Source: Streptomyces cacaoi | GTDB lineage: Bacteria; Actinomycetota; Actinomycetes; Streptomycetales; Streptomycetaceae | DNA length: 55,323 nucleotides | Reading direction: 5' to 3' | NCBI RefSeq assembly: GCF_006539165.1 | Contig: NZ_BJMM01000045.1 | Span: 1 to 55,323 of the forward strand | Shown here: piece by piece, positions 15,669 through 24,570 of the stretch | How the letters are laid out: each line of letters opens with the position of its first letter | Position numbering within the stretch: the first letter of the stretch is position 1 | The notes under the pieces: generated by a model | Told to the model about the DNA's origin: nothing | Seen by the model: the letters and a program-made list of their open reading frames with translations, nothing else | Database searches by the model: none | Program-made: the position numbers and the translations under genes

Positions 15669-18600
15669 ATGTCGACTTCCACCCCGCCTGCTGCCGCCGA
15701 TCTGGCGGCCCGTATCCCTGAGCTGATGCTGGCCGACCAGCACCGGCTGTCGCGCCGGCTGGCCGGCGCCCGCAAGATCCGCAAGCCCGAGGCGCGTGCG
15801 GCCGTGCTCGCCGAGATCGCCGAGGCGATGGACGCGTCCGAGCTGCGCGCGGGGCTGCGCCGTGAGTCGGTGCCGCGGATCACCTATCCCGAGCAGTTGC
15901 CGGTCAGCCGGAAGAAGGACGAGATCCTGGCCGCCGTGCGCGATCACCAGGTGGTGATCGTCGCGGGCGAGACGGGCTCCGGCAAGACGACGCAGATCCC
16001 GAAGATCTGCATGGAGCTGGGCCGGGGCATCCTGGGCACGATCGGCCACACCCAGCCCCGCCGGATCGCGGCCCGTACGGTCGCGGAGCGGGTGGCGCAC
16101 GAGCTGGGCTCGCAGCTGGGCGAGACCGTCGGCTGGAAGGTCCGGTTCACCGACCAGGTGAAGGACACCACGCTGGTCAAGCTGATGACCGACGGCATCC
16201 TGCTGGCGGAGATCCAACAGGACCGCGAGCTGCGCCAGTACGACACGCTCATCATCGACGAGGCGCACGAGCGCAGCCTCAACATCGACTTCCTGCTGGG
16301 CTATCTCGCCCAGCTGCTGCCCCGGCGCCCCGACCTCAAGGTGATCATCACCTCCGCGACGATCGATCCGGAGCGCTTCTCCCGGCACTTCGCCGCCTTC
16401 GCCACCGTGAACGGCAGCGCCGCGGACGGCAGCACCGCGGACGGCAGCACCGCGGATGAGGACGGGGCGGACGGGTCGAGCCCGGGCGCCCCCATCGTCG
16501 AGGTCAGCGGCCGCACCTACCCGGTGGAGGTGCGCTACCGGCCGCTGACGGTCGAGGCGGAGGACGGCGACGAGCAGGCCGCAGCGCGCGAGGACCGCGA
16601 CCAGGTCACCGCGATCGGCGAAGCCGTCGACGAGCTGCGTGCCGAAGGCCCGGGCGACATCCTGGTGTTCCTCTCCGGCGAGCGGGAGATCCGGGACACG
16701 GCGGACGCGCTGGAGAAGAAGTTCACCCGCGAGGGCAACCGCCCGGGCTCGACGCCCACGGAGGTGCTCCCGCTCTACGCCCGGCTCTCCAACGCCGAGC
16801 AGCACCGCGTCTTCCAGCCGCATCCGGGCACCCGCCGCGTCGTGCTGGCCACGAACGTCGCGGAGACGTCGCTGACGGTGCCGGGCATCAAGTACGTCAT
16901 CGACCCGGGCACGGCCCGGATCTCCCGCTACAGCCACCGCACGAAGGTGCAGCGGCTGCCGATCGAGCCCGTCAGCCAGGCCAGCGCGAACCAGCGCAAG
17001 GGCCGCTCGGGGCGTACCTCGGACGGCATCTGCATCCGGCTGTACTCGGAGGAGGACTTCCTCTCCCGGCCGGAGTTCACCGATCCGGAGATCCTGCGCA
17101 CCAATCTGGCGTCGGTCATCCTCCAGATGACGGCGGCGGGCCTGGGCGAGATCGAGAGATTCCCGTTCGTCGACCCGCCGGACCACCGCAGCATCAAGGC
17201 CGGTGTGCAGCTGCTGGAGGAGCTGGGTGCGCTGGAGAGCAAGCCGGAGTCGCGTACCCGGCGGCTGACCCGGCTCGGCCGCAGCCTCGCCCAGCTGCCG
17301 GTCGACCCCCGGCTGGGCCGGATGGTGCTGGAGGCGGACCGCAACGGCTGTGTGCACGAGGTGATGGTGATCGCCGCGGCGCTGTCCATCCAGGACCCGC
17401 GCGAACGCCCCGCCGACAAGCAGCAGCAGGCCGATCAGCAGCACGCCCGCTTCAAGGAGGAGAGCAGCGACTTCCTGTCCTACCTCCATCTGTGGCGGTA
17501 TGTGCGCGAGCAGCAGCGGGAGCTGTCCTCCTCGGCCTTCCGCCGGCTGTGCAAGGCCGAGTACCTCAACTACCTGCGCATACGCGAGTGGCAGGACATC
17601 TACGCACAGCTGCGCCAGGTGGCGCGGGGCATGAAGATCCGGCTGAACGAGCAGGAGGCGTCGGCGGACGCCGTCCATCAGTCGCTGCTGGCCGGGCTGT
17701 TGTCGCACATCGGGCTCAAGGACACCGAGAAGAACGAGTACTTGGGCGCGCGCAGCGCCAAGTTCGCGGTCTTCCCCGGCTCCTCGCTGTTCAAGAAGCC
17801 ACCGCGGTGGATCATGTCGGCCGAGCTGGTGGAGACCTCGCGGCTGTGGGCGCGGGTCAACGCCCGGATCGAGCCGGAGTGGATCGAGCCGCTCGCCGGC
17901 CATCTGGTCAAGCGCACCTACAGCGAGCCGCACTGGGAGCAGAAGCAGGCGGCGGTGATGGCGTTCGAGCGGGTGACGCTCTACGGCGTGCCGATCGTCG
18001 CGCAGCGCAAGGTCAACTACGGCCGTATCGACCCGGAGACCTCGCGGGACCTTTTCATCCGCAACGCCCTGGTCGAGGGCGACTGGCGCACCCACCACCA
18101 GTTCTTCCACGACAACCGCAAGCTGCTCGACGAGGTCGAGGACCTGGAGCACCGCGCCCGCCGCCGCGACATCCTGGTGGACGACGAGACGCTCTACGAC
18201 TTCTACGACCAGCGCCTGCCCGAACACATCGTCTCCGGGGCGCACTTCGACTCCTGGTGGAAGAAGAAGCGGCGCACCGAGCCCGATCTGCTGAGCTTCG
18301 AGAAGTCGATGCTCATCAACGAGCGGGCCGGCGACGTCTCCAAGGACGACTACCCGGACGTGTGGCGGCTGGACGGCCTCGTCCTGCCGGTGACCTACCA
18401 GTTCGAGCCCGGGACGGACGCCGACGGCGTCACCGTCCACATCCCGCTCCAGGTCCTCAACCAGGTCTCGCCGCAGACCGCCGCCTTCGACTGGCAGATC
18501 CCCGGCCTGCGCGAGGATCTGGTCACCGAGCTGATCCGCTCGCTGCCCAAGGCGATCCGGCGGCACTACGTCCCGGCGCCGAACCACGCCAAGCGCTTCA

Positions 18601-19811
18601 TCGAGACCGTCGAGCCCCGCCAGGAGCCGCTGCCGCAGACGCTGGCGCGCGAGCTGCAACGCATGGTCGGAGTCCCGCTGTCCGCAGAGGACTTCGACCT
18701 CGACAAGGTCCCCGAGCATCTGAAGATCACCTTCCGGGTGGTCGACGAACGCCGCAGGAAGCTCGCCGAGAGCAAGGACCTCCAGGAGCTCCAGTACCGG
18801 CTGAAGTCCCAGACACAGGCGGCGCTCAACCGGGCGTTCGACTCCTCGTCCCGTGCCAGGTCCCGCAAGGCCAAGGCGGCGGCCCCCGACGCCGGTTCGC
18901 AGGCCGGCACGGCCGCCGGAGCGGCGCAGGACAGCTCCCTCCAGCGCACGGGCCTCACCAGCTGGACGCTCGGCAGCCTGCCGCGCACCTTCGAGACCCG
19001 GCGCGCGGGCCAGCCCGTGCGCGCCTATCCGGCGCTGACGGACGAGGGCGGCTCGGTCGCCGTGCGCCTCTACGACTCCGAGGCGGAGCAGCGGCAGGCC
19101 ATGTGGCGCGGCACCCGCCGCCTCATCCTGCTCAATCTCCCCTCCGATCCGGCCAAGTTCGCACAGACGAAGCTCGACAACCGGCAGAAACTGGTGCTCT
19201 CCCGGTCGCCGCACGGCAGCGTCCAGGCGCTGTTCGAGGACTGCGTGGCGGCGACGACGGACCGGCTGATCGCCGCGCACGGCGGCCCGGCCTGGGACGA
19301 GGAGTCCTTCCGCAAGCTGTTCGACGCCGTACGGGCCGATCTCGTGGACGCGACCGTGCGCACCGTCCACCAGGTCCGGGAGGTGATGGCGGCCTGGCAC
19401 GCGGTCGAGGACCGGCTGCGCGCGACGACGAGCCCGGTGCTGGCCGAGTCCGTCGCCGATGTCCGCGCCCAGCTCGACCGGCTGATCGCACCCGGCTTCG
19501 TCACCGAGCACGGCGCGGGCCGGCTGCCCGATCTGCTGCGCTATCTGATCGCCGCGGACCGCAGGCTCCAGCAGCTCCCGCACCACGTCGAGCGGGACCG
19601 CACCCGCATGGCGAAGGTGCGGGAGATGTGGGACGAGTACCTGTGGCTGCTGGAGCAGTACCCGCCCGGCCGCCCCGTGCCGCAGGCCGCGCGCGAGGTG
19701 CGCTGGATGGTCGAGGAGCTGCGGGTCAGCTACTTCGCGCACGCGCTGGGCACCGCGTATCCGGTCTCCGACAAGCGGATCAGGAAGGCGGTGGACGCCG
19801 CCGCTCCGTAG
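15669..19811 (+). CDS. hrpA: ATP-dependent RNA helicase HrpA (DEAH box)
   Basis: This is 1380 residues, close to the usual length for HrpA. Visible motifs are Walker A GETGSGKT (100-107), DEAH (197-200), SAT (229-231) and motif VI QRKGRSGRTSDG. The helicase-associated HA2 region, an OB-fold and the long HrpA-specific C-terminal domain follow. An insertion of Asp/Gly/Ser/Thr-Ala repeats lies near residue 250. Known homologues unwind structured RNA and rescue stalled ribosomes in E. coli. ATG 15669 follows GACGAGGT. It is divergent from the secreted protein gene, with only about 70 bp between them. Confidence 0.95.
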   Translation: MSTSTPPAAADLAARIPELMLADQHRLSRRLAGARKIRKPEARAAVLAEIAEAMDASELRAGLRRESVPRITYPEQLPVSRKKDEILAAVRDHQVVIVAGETGSGKTTQIPKICMELGRGILGTIGHTQPRRIAARTVAERVAHELGSQLGETVGWKVRFTDQVKDTTLVKLMTDGILLAEIQQDRELRQYDTLIIDEAHERSLNIDFLLGYLAQLLPRRPDLKVIITSATIDPERFSRHFAAFATVNGSAADGSTADGSTADEDGADGSSPGAPIVEVSGRTYPVEVRYRPLTVEAEDGDEQAAAREDRDQVTAIGEAVDELRAEGPGDILVFLSGEREIRDTADALEKKFTREGNRPGSTPTEVLPLYARLSNAEQHRVFQPHPGTRRVVLATNVAETSLTVPGIKYVIDPGTARISRYSHRTKVQRLPIEPVSQASANQRKGRSGRTSDGICIRLYSEEDFLSRPEFTDPEILRTNLASVILQMTAAGLGEIERFPFVDPPDHRSIKAGVQLLEELGALESKPESRTRRLTRLGRSLAQLPVDPRLGRMVLEADRNGCVHEVMVIAAALSIQDPRERPADKQQQADQQHARFKEESSDFLSYLHLWRYVREQQRELSSSAFRRLCKAEYLNYLRIREWQDIYAQLRQVARGMKIRLNEQEASADAVHQSLLAGLLSHIGLKDTEKNEYLGARSAKFAVFPGSSLFKKPPRWIMSAELVETSRLWARVNARIEPEWIEPLAGHLVKRTYSEPHWEQKQAAVMAFERVTLYGVPIVAQRKVNYGRIDPETSRDLFIRNALVEGDWRTHHQFFHDNRKLLDEVEDLEHRARRRDILVDDETLYDFYDQRLPEHIVSGAHFDSWWKKKRRTEPDLLSFEKSMLINERAGDVSKDDYPDVWRLDGLVLPVTYQFEPGTDADGVTVHIPLQVLNQVSPQTAAFDWQIPGLREDLVTELIRSLPKAIRRHYVPAPNHAKRFIETVEPRQEPLPQTLARELQRMVGVPLSAEDFDLDKVPEHLKITFRVVDERRRKLAESKDLQELQYRLKSQTQAALNRAFDSSSRARSRKAKAAAPDAGSQAGTAAGAAQDSSLQRTGLTSWTLGSLPRTFETRRAGQPVRAYPALTDEGGSVAVRLYDSEAEQRQAMWRGTRRLILLNLPSDPAKFAQTKLDNRQKLVLSRSPHGSVQALFEDCVAATTDRLIAAHGGPAWDEESFRKLFDAVRADLVDATVRTVHQVREVMAAWHAVEDRLRATTSPVLAESVADVRAQLDRLIAPGFVTEHGAGRLPDLLRYLIAADRRLQQLPHHVERDRTRMAKVREMWDEYLWLLEQYPPGRPVPQAAREVRWMVEELRVSYFAHALGTAYPVSDKRIRKAVDAAAP

Positions 19812-19893
19812 TCGTCCGGTCACCCGGAGCGAGTTCGCTTTGCGCCCCTGACCTGCGGTAGAGTCTCGTCTCGCGCCGAGCGCGCAGCAGCAA

Positions 19894-19968
19894 GGTCCTG
19901 TGGAGCAGTTTGGAGTGCTCGCCACCCTGTCAAGGTGGAGGCCGCGGGTTCAAATCCCGTCAGGACCG
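19894..19968 (+). tRNA. tRNA-Asp (anticodon GTC), copy 2
   Basis: This is identical over 75 nt to 10633-10707. Acceptor GGTCCTG/CAGGACC, anticodon GTC, discriminator G, CCA not encoded. It stands alone with its own terminator. Confidence 0.95.
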
Positions 19969-19974
19969 CCCGAG

Positions 19975-20010
19975 GAAGAAGGCCCGCGATACCCGTCGCG
20001 GGCCTTCTTC
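19975..20010 (+). terminator. Strong terminator after tRNA-Asp
   Basis: GAAGAAGGCCCGCGA (19975-19989) pairs perfectly with TCGCGGGCCTTCTTC (19996-20010) around a 6-nt loop. The 15-bp stem begins seven bases beyond the tRNA. Confidence 0.85.
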
Positions 20011-20117
20011 GTGCTCACCTTCCGCCGCCCTCCCCCGGCCGGCCCAAGCGGACTCGTCCCCTCGCGGTTGACGCGGCCCCGGACCGCGGGTACGTCTACG
20101 CACAGGAGGTGCGGCAT

Positions 20118-20297
20118 ATGACGACAGCTCCCGGAAACCCGAGGCGGCACGAGACGAGGGCGCTGCTGCGCGCTCATCTGTCGGCCGCGACCCGTGTCCC
20201 GCACGCCGCCCGCCACTGCCCGGTCTGCCACCGGCTGTTGCGCCTGGCGATGGAGTCCGGCGAACCGACGACCGGCGAGAGCCCCACGGCGCCGTGA
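20118..20297 (+). CDS. DUF6274-type small protein
   Basis: This 59-residue protein starts at ATG 20118 after a strong AGGAGGT. The core HETRALLRAHL...HCPVCHRLLRLAME matches small streptomycete proteins I recall as DUF6274. CPVCH could bind zinc, with nearby His residues. It has no membrane helix. It sits alone between tRNA-Asp and bldC; its function is unknown. Confidence 0.8.
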   Translation: MTTAPGNPRRHETRALLRAHLSAATRVPHAARHCPVCHRLLRLAMESGEPTTGESPTAP

Positions 20298-20637
20298 CGG
20301 CGTGACACGGGCCCCGTGCCGCCCCGGAGCCGCCCCCGAGCCGCCGCTACCGCGACACCGCAACACCGCGGGACCGGAAGACCGCGGACCGGAAGGCCGC
20401 GGATTGGAGAACCGCGACGGCACGGCACCGCGACGCGGCGACGCGGACGCCAAGGCCCCCTGTACACAACGCCGTTGAGCCGGACCGACGCGCCCGGCGG
20501 CGCACCCGGTGTCGCCTTCTGCCCAATACCGCACGGCGGTTGCCGCTCACAAGAGCGCTCACCTGTGGCAGGTGTCACTCAACTCGACCGTACCGACGAG
20601 GAACTTGAGGGCCCCTCAGCTGGCGTCAATTTAATAT

Positions 20638-20649
20638 GTGCAATTGCAC
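20638..20649. promoter_or_regulatory. Perfect 12-bp palindrome in an AT-rich island
   Basis: GTGCAATTGCAC is a perfect palindrome directly preceded by TTTAATAT, in sequence far more AT-rich than its surroundings. It could be a regulator site or a -10-like element (TAATAT). No gene clearly depends on it. Confidence 0.35.
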
Positions 20650-20843
20650 CTGCCGTCCCGGCCCTCGGCCGGCCTGCGCGGCGCCCCTCTCCGGGAACGT
20701 CCCCCGCCACGGGCGACGCCATGCGGACGCGATCCCACGAAGCCGAACCGACTCGCTCAGCCTCGCGCAGGGCCGCCCAACGACCCCCGTACGGCCCGCA
20801 GTCGGCCGCTGCGGAGCCGGGCCGCCACCGGGCGCGCGGGCAC

Positions 20844-20882
20844 AAAAAGATCGCGCCGGACCCGGCGGAGTCCGACGCGATC
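20844..20882 (-). terminator. Intrinsic terminator of bldC
   Basis: Reading the minus strand, arms at 20870-20882 and 20849-20861 form a 13-bp stem with one mismatch. A TTTTT run (20848-20844) follows. This is a classical hairpin-plus-T-tract terminator, uncommon in this window, about 120 bp after the bldC stop. Confidence 0.75.
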
Positions 20883-20999
20883 GACGACAGGGAACCGTTG
20901 GGGCAGCTGCCCGTCGTAGGTGCTCAGCGGGCCCGGTTCCGGGGACGACCATGGGGGTGGCGCCCCGAAAGAGCCCTGTTCTTCAGTTGTTTCGCCTGG

Positions 21000-21206
21000 T
21001 CAGGCTTCGGTGCGCTGCTGCGGGATGCCCGCGAGCAGAGCCCGGACCTCCGCCTCGCGGTAGCGGCGGTGACCGCCGAGCGTGCGGATGGACGTGAGCT
21101 TGCCCGCCTTCGCCCAGCGCGTGACCGTCTTGGGGTCCACGCGGAACATCGTGGCAACCTCAGCCGGGGTCAAAAGCGCCTCGGCTTCAGGGGTGCGAGC
21201 GGTCAT
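21000..21206 (-). CDS. bldC: Developmental regulator BldC (MerR-like DNA-binding domain)
   Basis: This 68-residue protein is essentially one winged helix-turn-helix: LLTPAEVATMFRVDPKTVTRWAKAGKL then GGHRRYREAEV. Length and sequence match BldC of streptomycetes, which delays differentiation and binds DNA cooperatively on direct repeats. AGGAGG precedes ATG 21206 well. It is transcribed away from a 500-bp non-coding region and has its own T-tract terminator, so it is a monocistronic unit. Neighbour hrpA and the vdh region match the known bldC locus from memory. Confidence 0.96.
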   Translation of the reverse strand: MTARTPEAEALLTPAEVATMFRVDPKTVTRWAKAGKLTSIRTLGGHRRYREAEVRALLAGIPQQRTEA

Positions 21207-21706
21207 GAGCGGCCTCCTCGGGAGAACCGAACCATCACGGTTCTTTCCTCTAAATTCTGCACCTTGACCCGCGTTGCCCGATATGGCGCACGCGAGCCGA
21301 GTCGGTTATAGGACGAACGGCTTGTCCTCGGCACTACAACTACACCATCTGTCCAGCGACGACGGCCAAACCGATGGAATTGCCCTCTCAGGTGTTCAAC
21401 CTCGGCGGAAGCCGATGGACCGTGTCATAACGGACAGTCACGCCACCGTGACGATCAGTCACAGCGGGATCAGACGTCATCAGCCCTACCAAGCAGCGCA
21501 ATACCGATGTTTCCACCCACAGTTGGACGGAAGGAACCCCCTCCGAGCTCCTTGTCCTATTTTGACACGAGGGACAGGTCTGAGAGCAAGACCCCTTTTA
21601 AGTGCGATCCATCACGCTTGAGGCAAAGACCCGGTTCGGGACGAAGGTCCTGAACGGCCGCCCCGTCCGGAACGTCCCCTCGCGAAGCCGCGCCGCCGAG
21701 CCGCGC
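21207..21706. other. 500-bp upstream region of bldC
   Basis: No gene is supported. The region is less GC-rich than the surroundings (for example TTTCCTCTAAATTCTGC at 21245-21261 and CTATTTTGACACG near 21556). On the minus strand TTGCTC and TCAAAA spaced 18 bp (about 21558-21590) resemble a promoter. Short dyads built on GTCAC/GTGAC occur near 21436-21465. The length suggests an extended bldC regulatory region and a long 5' leader. Confidence 0.45.
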
Positions 21707-22582
21707 TCAGCTCGCGAACTGCAACTCACGGACCGCACGCCAGCGCTCCGTCAGCCGCTCGTACGCGGCGCCGGCACGCTCGCCGTCGCCCTCGCGCAGC
21801 GCGGCCAGACCGTCCGCCACGTCCGCGGCAGAGTGGTCCCCCGCGAGCTGCTCCTCGGGGATCGCGTGGGCCAGCCCGCCGTAGTCCAGTTCGACGAGGG
21901 ACCGCGGATGGAACTCCTCCAGCCAGCGGCCCACATCGACCAGACCCTCGATGAGCGGCCCTTCCTCCAGCTCGTCGCGCAGCACCTTGAGCCCGCGGGC
22001 GAGACGGCGCCTCGCCTGGACCATGGGCGCGCGATAGCGAAGGACGAACTGCTGTCCGCTCTCCTCACCCGTTTCCGGCTTGGCAAACTCCCTTTCTTCG
22101 TCGGAGAAGAGAACGAACCACCGCACGGGCACATGCCACAGCGCCGTCCGGATCCAGGGCCGCGCATCGGGGTTGCGCTCCCGCCACCGTTCGTAGTCGG
22201 CCGCCGCCTGCCGCCGCACCACCGGCGGCAGCGCCGCGTCCAGCACGGGCTGCGGCAGCGCCAGCTCCTGGTCCTTGGCGGCCTGGGTGAGCGCCGTGAG
22301 CGCCTGCCAGCTGCGCAGCCGCGTCCGCCACGGGCACACGCACGTCACACCGTCCACCTCGGTCACGAACGCCTCGGCGCTCTCCCGCTCGGGGACGACG
22401 ACCGGCGGCACGGGCAGCAAGTCCCGCAGCGCGCGTCGCACTTCGTCCTGCGCCGTGGGAAAGCGCGACTGCTTCGCGTACGCGATCCAGTGCGACCGCT
22501 CGGGCTCCGGGAACGCCGCCAAGGGCTCGTAGATCCGCAGGTACGCGGCGTACGGGACGAGGGCCGGCCCTGACTCAGCCAC
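21707..22582 (-). CDS. Conserved streptomycete hypothetical protein (DUF8083-like)
   Basis: I chose GTG 22582 because GGAGG stands six bases upstream; it gives 291 residues starting VAESGPALVPYAAYLRIYEP. The protein is soluble and mixed helical, with conserved-looking ERSHWIAYAKQSR, WRTRLRSWQAL and the WFVLFSDEERE segment. I recall it as a conserved neighbour of bldC and vdh in streptomycetes, probably DUF8083, but no function is known. It diverges from vdh. A 21-codon open frame overlaps its start on the same strand. Confidence 0.75.
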   Translation of the reverse strand: MAESGPALVPYAAYLRIYEPLAAFPEPERSHWIAYAKQSRFPTAQDEVRRALRDLLPVPPVVVPERESAEAFVTEVDGVTCVCPWRTRLRSWQALTALTQAAKDQELALPQPVLDAALPPVVRRQAAADYERWRERNPDARPWIRTALWHVPVRWFVLFSDEEREFAKPETGEESGQQFVLRYRAPMVQARRRLARGLKVLRDELEEGPLIEGLVDVGRWLEEFHPRSLVELDYGGLAHAIPEEQLAGDHSAADVADGLAALREGDGERAGAAYERLTERWRAVRELQFAS

Positions 22583-22796
22583 GCGTTTCCTCCAACTCCA
22601 CGGCATTGTGCACGGCGTCCTCCACAGCCTGTGCGGTCATGTCCGAAAGACAGTTGACTACCCTGATGATGCGATCGCAACGTGCCCGAGAGCCGCAGGT
22701 CGTACGCTTCAGGGCGACCGGCCCGCCCGGCAGCTCCCCGCCACAAGCGGTGCCGTACCGCGGCGGGCTTCCGATGCGATTTCAGGAGTCACCACA

Positions 22797-23921
22797 GTGA
22801 CCGACGTACACGCTTCACCCGAGGCGTCGGCACCGGCCGACGACCCGTCGGCCGGCGGATTCGTACGGACCCTCTTCCACTCCGACCAGGGCGGCCACGA
22901 GCAGGTCGTGCTCTCCCAGGACCGGACCACCGGTCTCAAGGCCGTCATCGCCCTCCACTCCACCGCCCTCGGCCCCGCGCTCGGCGGCACCCGCTTCCAC
23001 GCGTACGCCGACGCGCCCGACCCCGAGGAGGCCGCCCTCCGCGACGCGCTGGCGCTCTCCCGCGGGATGTCGTACAAGAACGCGCTCGCCGGACTCGACC
23101 ACGGCGGCGGCAAGGCCGTGATCATCGGCGACCCGGAGACGCTCAAGACCGAGGCCCTGCTGCGCGCCTACGGCCGGTTCGTCGCCTCGCTGGGCGGCCG
23201 GTACGTCACCGCGTGCGACGTGGGCACCTACGTCCAGGACATGGACGTGGTGGCCGAGGAGTGCCGCTGGACGACCGGCCGCTCCCCGGGCAACGGCGGC
23301 GCCGGGGACTCCTCCGTGCTCACCGCGTACGGCGTCTTCCAGGGCATGCGGGCCGCGGCCCAGCGGCTGTGGGGAGCGCCGACGCTGCACGGCCGCACCG
23401 TCGGCGTCTCCGGCGTCGGCAAGGTCGGCCACCACCTCGTGGAGCACCTGCTTCAGGACGGCGCCCGGGTGCTGGTCACGGATGTGCGCGCGGCCTCGGT
23501 ACGCCGGGTGCTGGACGCGCACCCCGAGGTCACGGCGGTGCCCGACACCGGCACGCTCATCCGCACAGCGGGGCTGGATCTGTACGCTCCGTGCGCGCTC
23601 GGCGGCGCACTGAACGACGAGACCGTCCCGGCGCTGACCGCGCGGGCGGTCTGCGGCGCGGCCAACAACCAGCTGGCGCACCCGGGCGTGGAGAAGGACC
23701 TCGCCGAGCGCGGCATCCTCTACGCCCCGGACTACGTCGTGAACTCCGGCGGCGTCATCCAGGTCGCGGACGAGCTCCGCGGTTTCGACTTCGCACGTGC
23801 GAAAGCAAAGGCAGCGAAGATCTTCGATACGGCGCTCGCCATATTCGAGCGCGCGGAGGCCGACGGCATCCCGCCGGCGGCGGCCGCCGACCGGCTCGCC
23901 GAACAACGCATCGGCAGGTGA
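22797..23921 (+). CDS. vdh: Valine (branched-chain amino acid) dehydrogenase
   Basis: This 374-residue enzyme belongs to the Glu/Leu/Phe/Val dehydrogenase family. Start GTG 22797 follows CAGGAGTCACCACA. The substrate domain carries LGGTRF and MSYKNALAGLDHGGGKAV with the catalytic lysines (about 94 and 106). The NAD domain has GVGKVGHH and VCGAANNQLAHPG. It oxidatively deaminates valine and related amino acids to 2-oxo acids, feeding branched acyl-CoA precursors. The sequence and neighbourhood fit streptomycete Vdh. A rho-independent-looking hairpin lies about 220 bp downstream. Confidence 0.93.
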   Translation: MTDVHASPEASAPADDPSAGGFVRTLFHSDQGGHEQVVLSQDRTTGLKAVIALHSTALGPALGGTRFHAYADAPDPEEAALRDALALSRGMSYKNALAGLDHGGGKAVIIGDPETLKTEALLRAYGRFVASLGGRYVTACDVGTYVQDMDVVAEECRWTTGRSPGNGGAGDSSVLTAYGVFQGMRAAAQRLWGAPTLHGRTVGVSGVGKVGHHLVEHLLQDGARVLVTDVRAASVRRVLDAHPEVTAVPDTGTLIRTAGLDLYAPCALGGALNDETVPALTARAVCGAANNQLAHPGVEKDLAERGILYAPDYVVNSGGVIQVADELRGFDFARAKAKAAKIFDTALAIFERAEADGIPPAAAADRLAEQRIGR

Positions 23922-24228
23922 CCGAGAGCTCGCGACGGGCACCCGGAGAGTGACGGGAGGGCCGCCGGACGAGCACGTGAGAGCCGTCTCACGACCCCTC
24001 GGCGGCCCGATCCGCTACAGGAAGGTAAAATCGACGACAGACCTGCACCAGCAAGGTCGACGGGCGCGTCGGACGGCGTCCGTGTCGTGCGGGCGACGTA
24101 CCGTACGGCCGCGGAAGCAGGTACCGTTGAAGCCCTGAGTGCAGGCCCCTCACCGAGGGGCCGTTGGAACCATGAACGCGTGTCAAGACTCTGGGGCCGT
24201 CGAGCCCCGTCGTTGAGGGGGTCGAGCC
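23922..24228. other. Intergenic region between vdh and the DUF3073 gene
   Basis: About 300 bp hold a TAAAAT element (about 24027-24032) that could be a -10 box for the downstream gene. The hairpin GGCCCCT-N5-AGGGGCC (24144-24162) lies shortly before that gene. No coding signal. Confidence 0.45.
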
Positions 24229-24495
24229 ATGGGGCGCGGCCGGGCCAAGGCCAAGCAGACGAAGGTCGCCCGCCAGCTGAAGTACAACAGCGGTGGGACG
24301 GACCTTGCGCGCCTGGCCGAGGAGCTGGGCGCATCGACGTCGAACCAGTCGCCGAACGGCGAGCGCTTCGAGGACGATGAGCTGGACGACGACCCGTACG
24401 CACGGTACGCGGATCTGTACAACACCGACGAGGAGGAGGACGACGCGGAGTCATCCGCACCGTCCGACCCGCAGTCGAACCGACGTCGCGCTTGA
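24229..24495 (+). CDS. DUF3073 family protein
   Basis: This 88-residue protein starts MGRGRAKAKQTKVARQLKY, the invariant basic head of DUF3073. A very acidic stretch (EDDELDDDPYARYADLY, DEEEDD) follows. Such charge-segregated small actinobacterial proteins have no established role. GAGGGGGTCGAGCC provides the ribosome-binding region before ATG 24229. It is convergent with purM, with a shared hairpin between them. Confidence 0.9.
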   Translation: MGRGRAKAKQTKVARQLKYNSGGTDLARLAEELGASTSNQSPNGERFEDDELDDDPYARYADLYNTDEEEDDAESSAPSDPQSNRRRA

Positions 24496-24509
24496 CGTTC
24501 ACCCACAGT

Positions 24510-24539
24510 GACCCGGTCCGGCATCCGCCGGGCCGGGTC
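24510..24539. terminator. Bidirectional hairpin between the DUF3073 gene and purM
   Basis: GACCCGGTCCGGC (24510-24522) pairs with GCCGGGCCGGGTC (24527-24539), 13 bp with one G-T pair and a 4-nt loop. It lies 15 bp after the DUF3073 stop and about 30 bp after the purM stop, so it can serve both convergent genes. Confidence 0.75.
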
Positions 24540-24570
24540 CTGCCGTGTCCGGCACGGTCGGCGGTGTGCC

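Larger units (their letters stand above)
20298..20999. other. 700-bp region without a supported gene, downstream of bldC
   Basis: The first half is CCGCGGA/ACCGCG-rich degenerate repeat (20340-20460). At 20628-20640 there is an AT-rich patch (TTTAATATG) beside the perfect palindrome GTGCAATTGCAC (20638-20649). The bldC terminator follows at 20844-20882. Open frames across it have poor composition. A small RNA or a regulator-binding site at the AT-rich palindrome is possible but not demonstrated. Confidence 0.5.

Noticed and set aside
15594..19925. A 1443-residue open frame on the minus strand opposite hrpA
   Set aside because: It is a high-GC shadow: composition is Arg/Gly/Leu/Val-biased without motifs, and it fully overlaps the well-supported HrpA frame.
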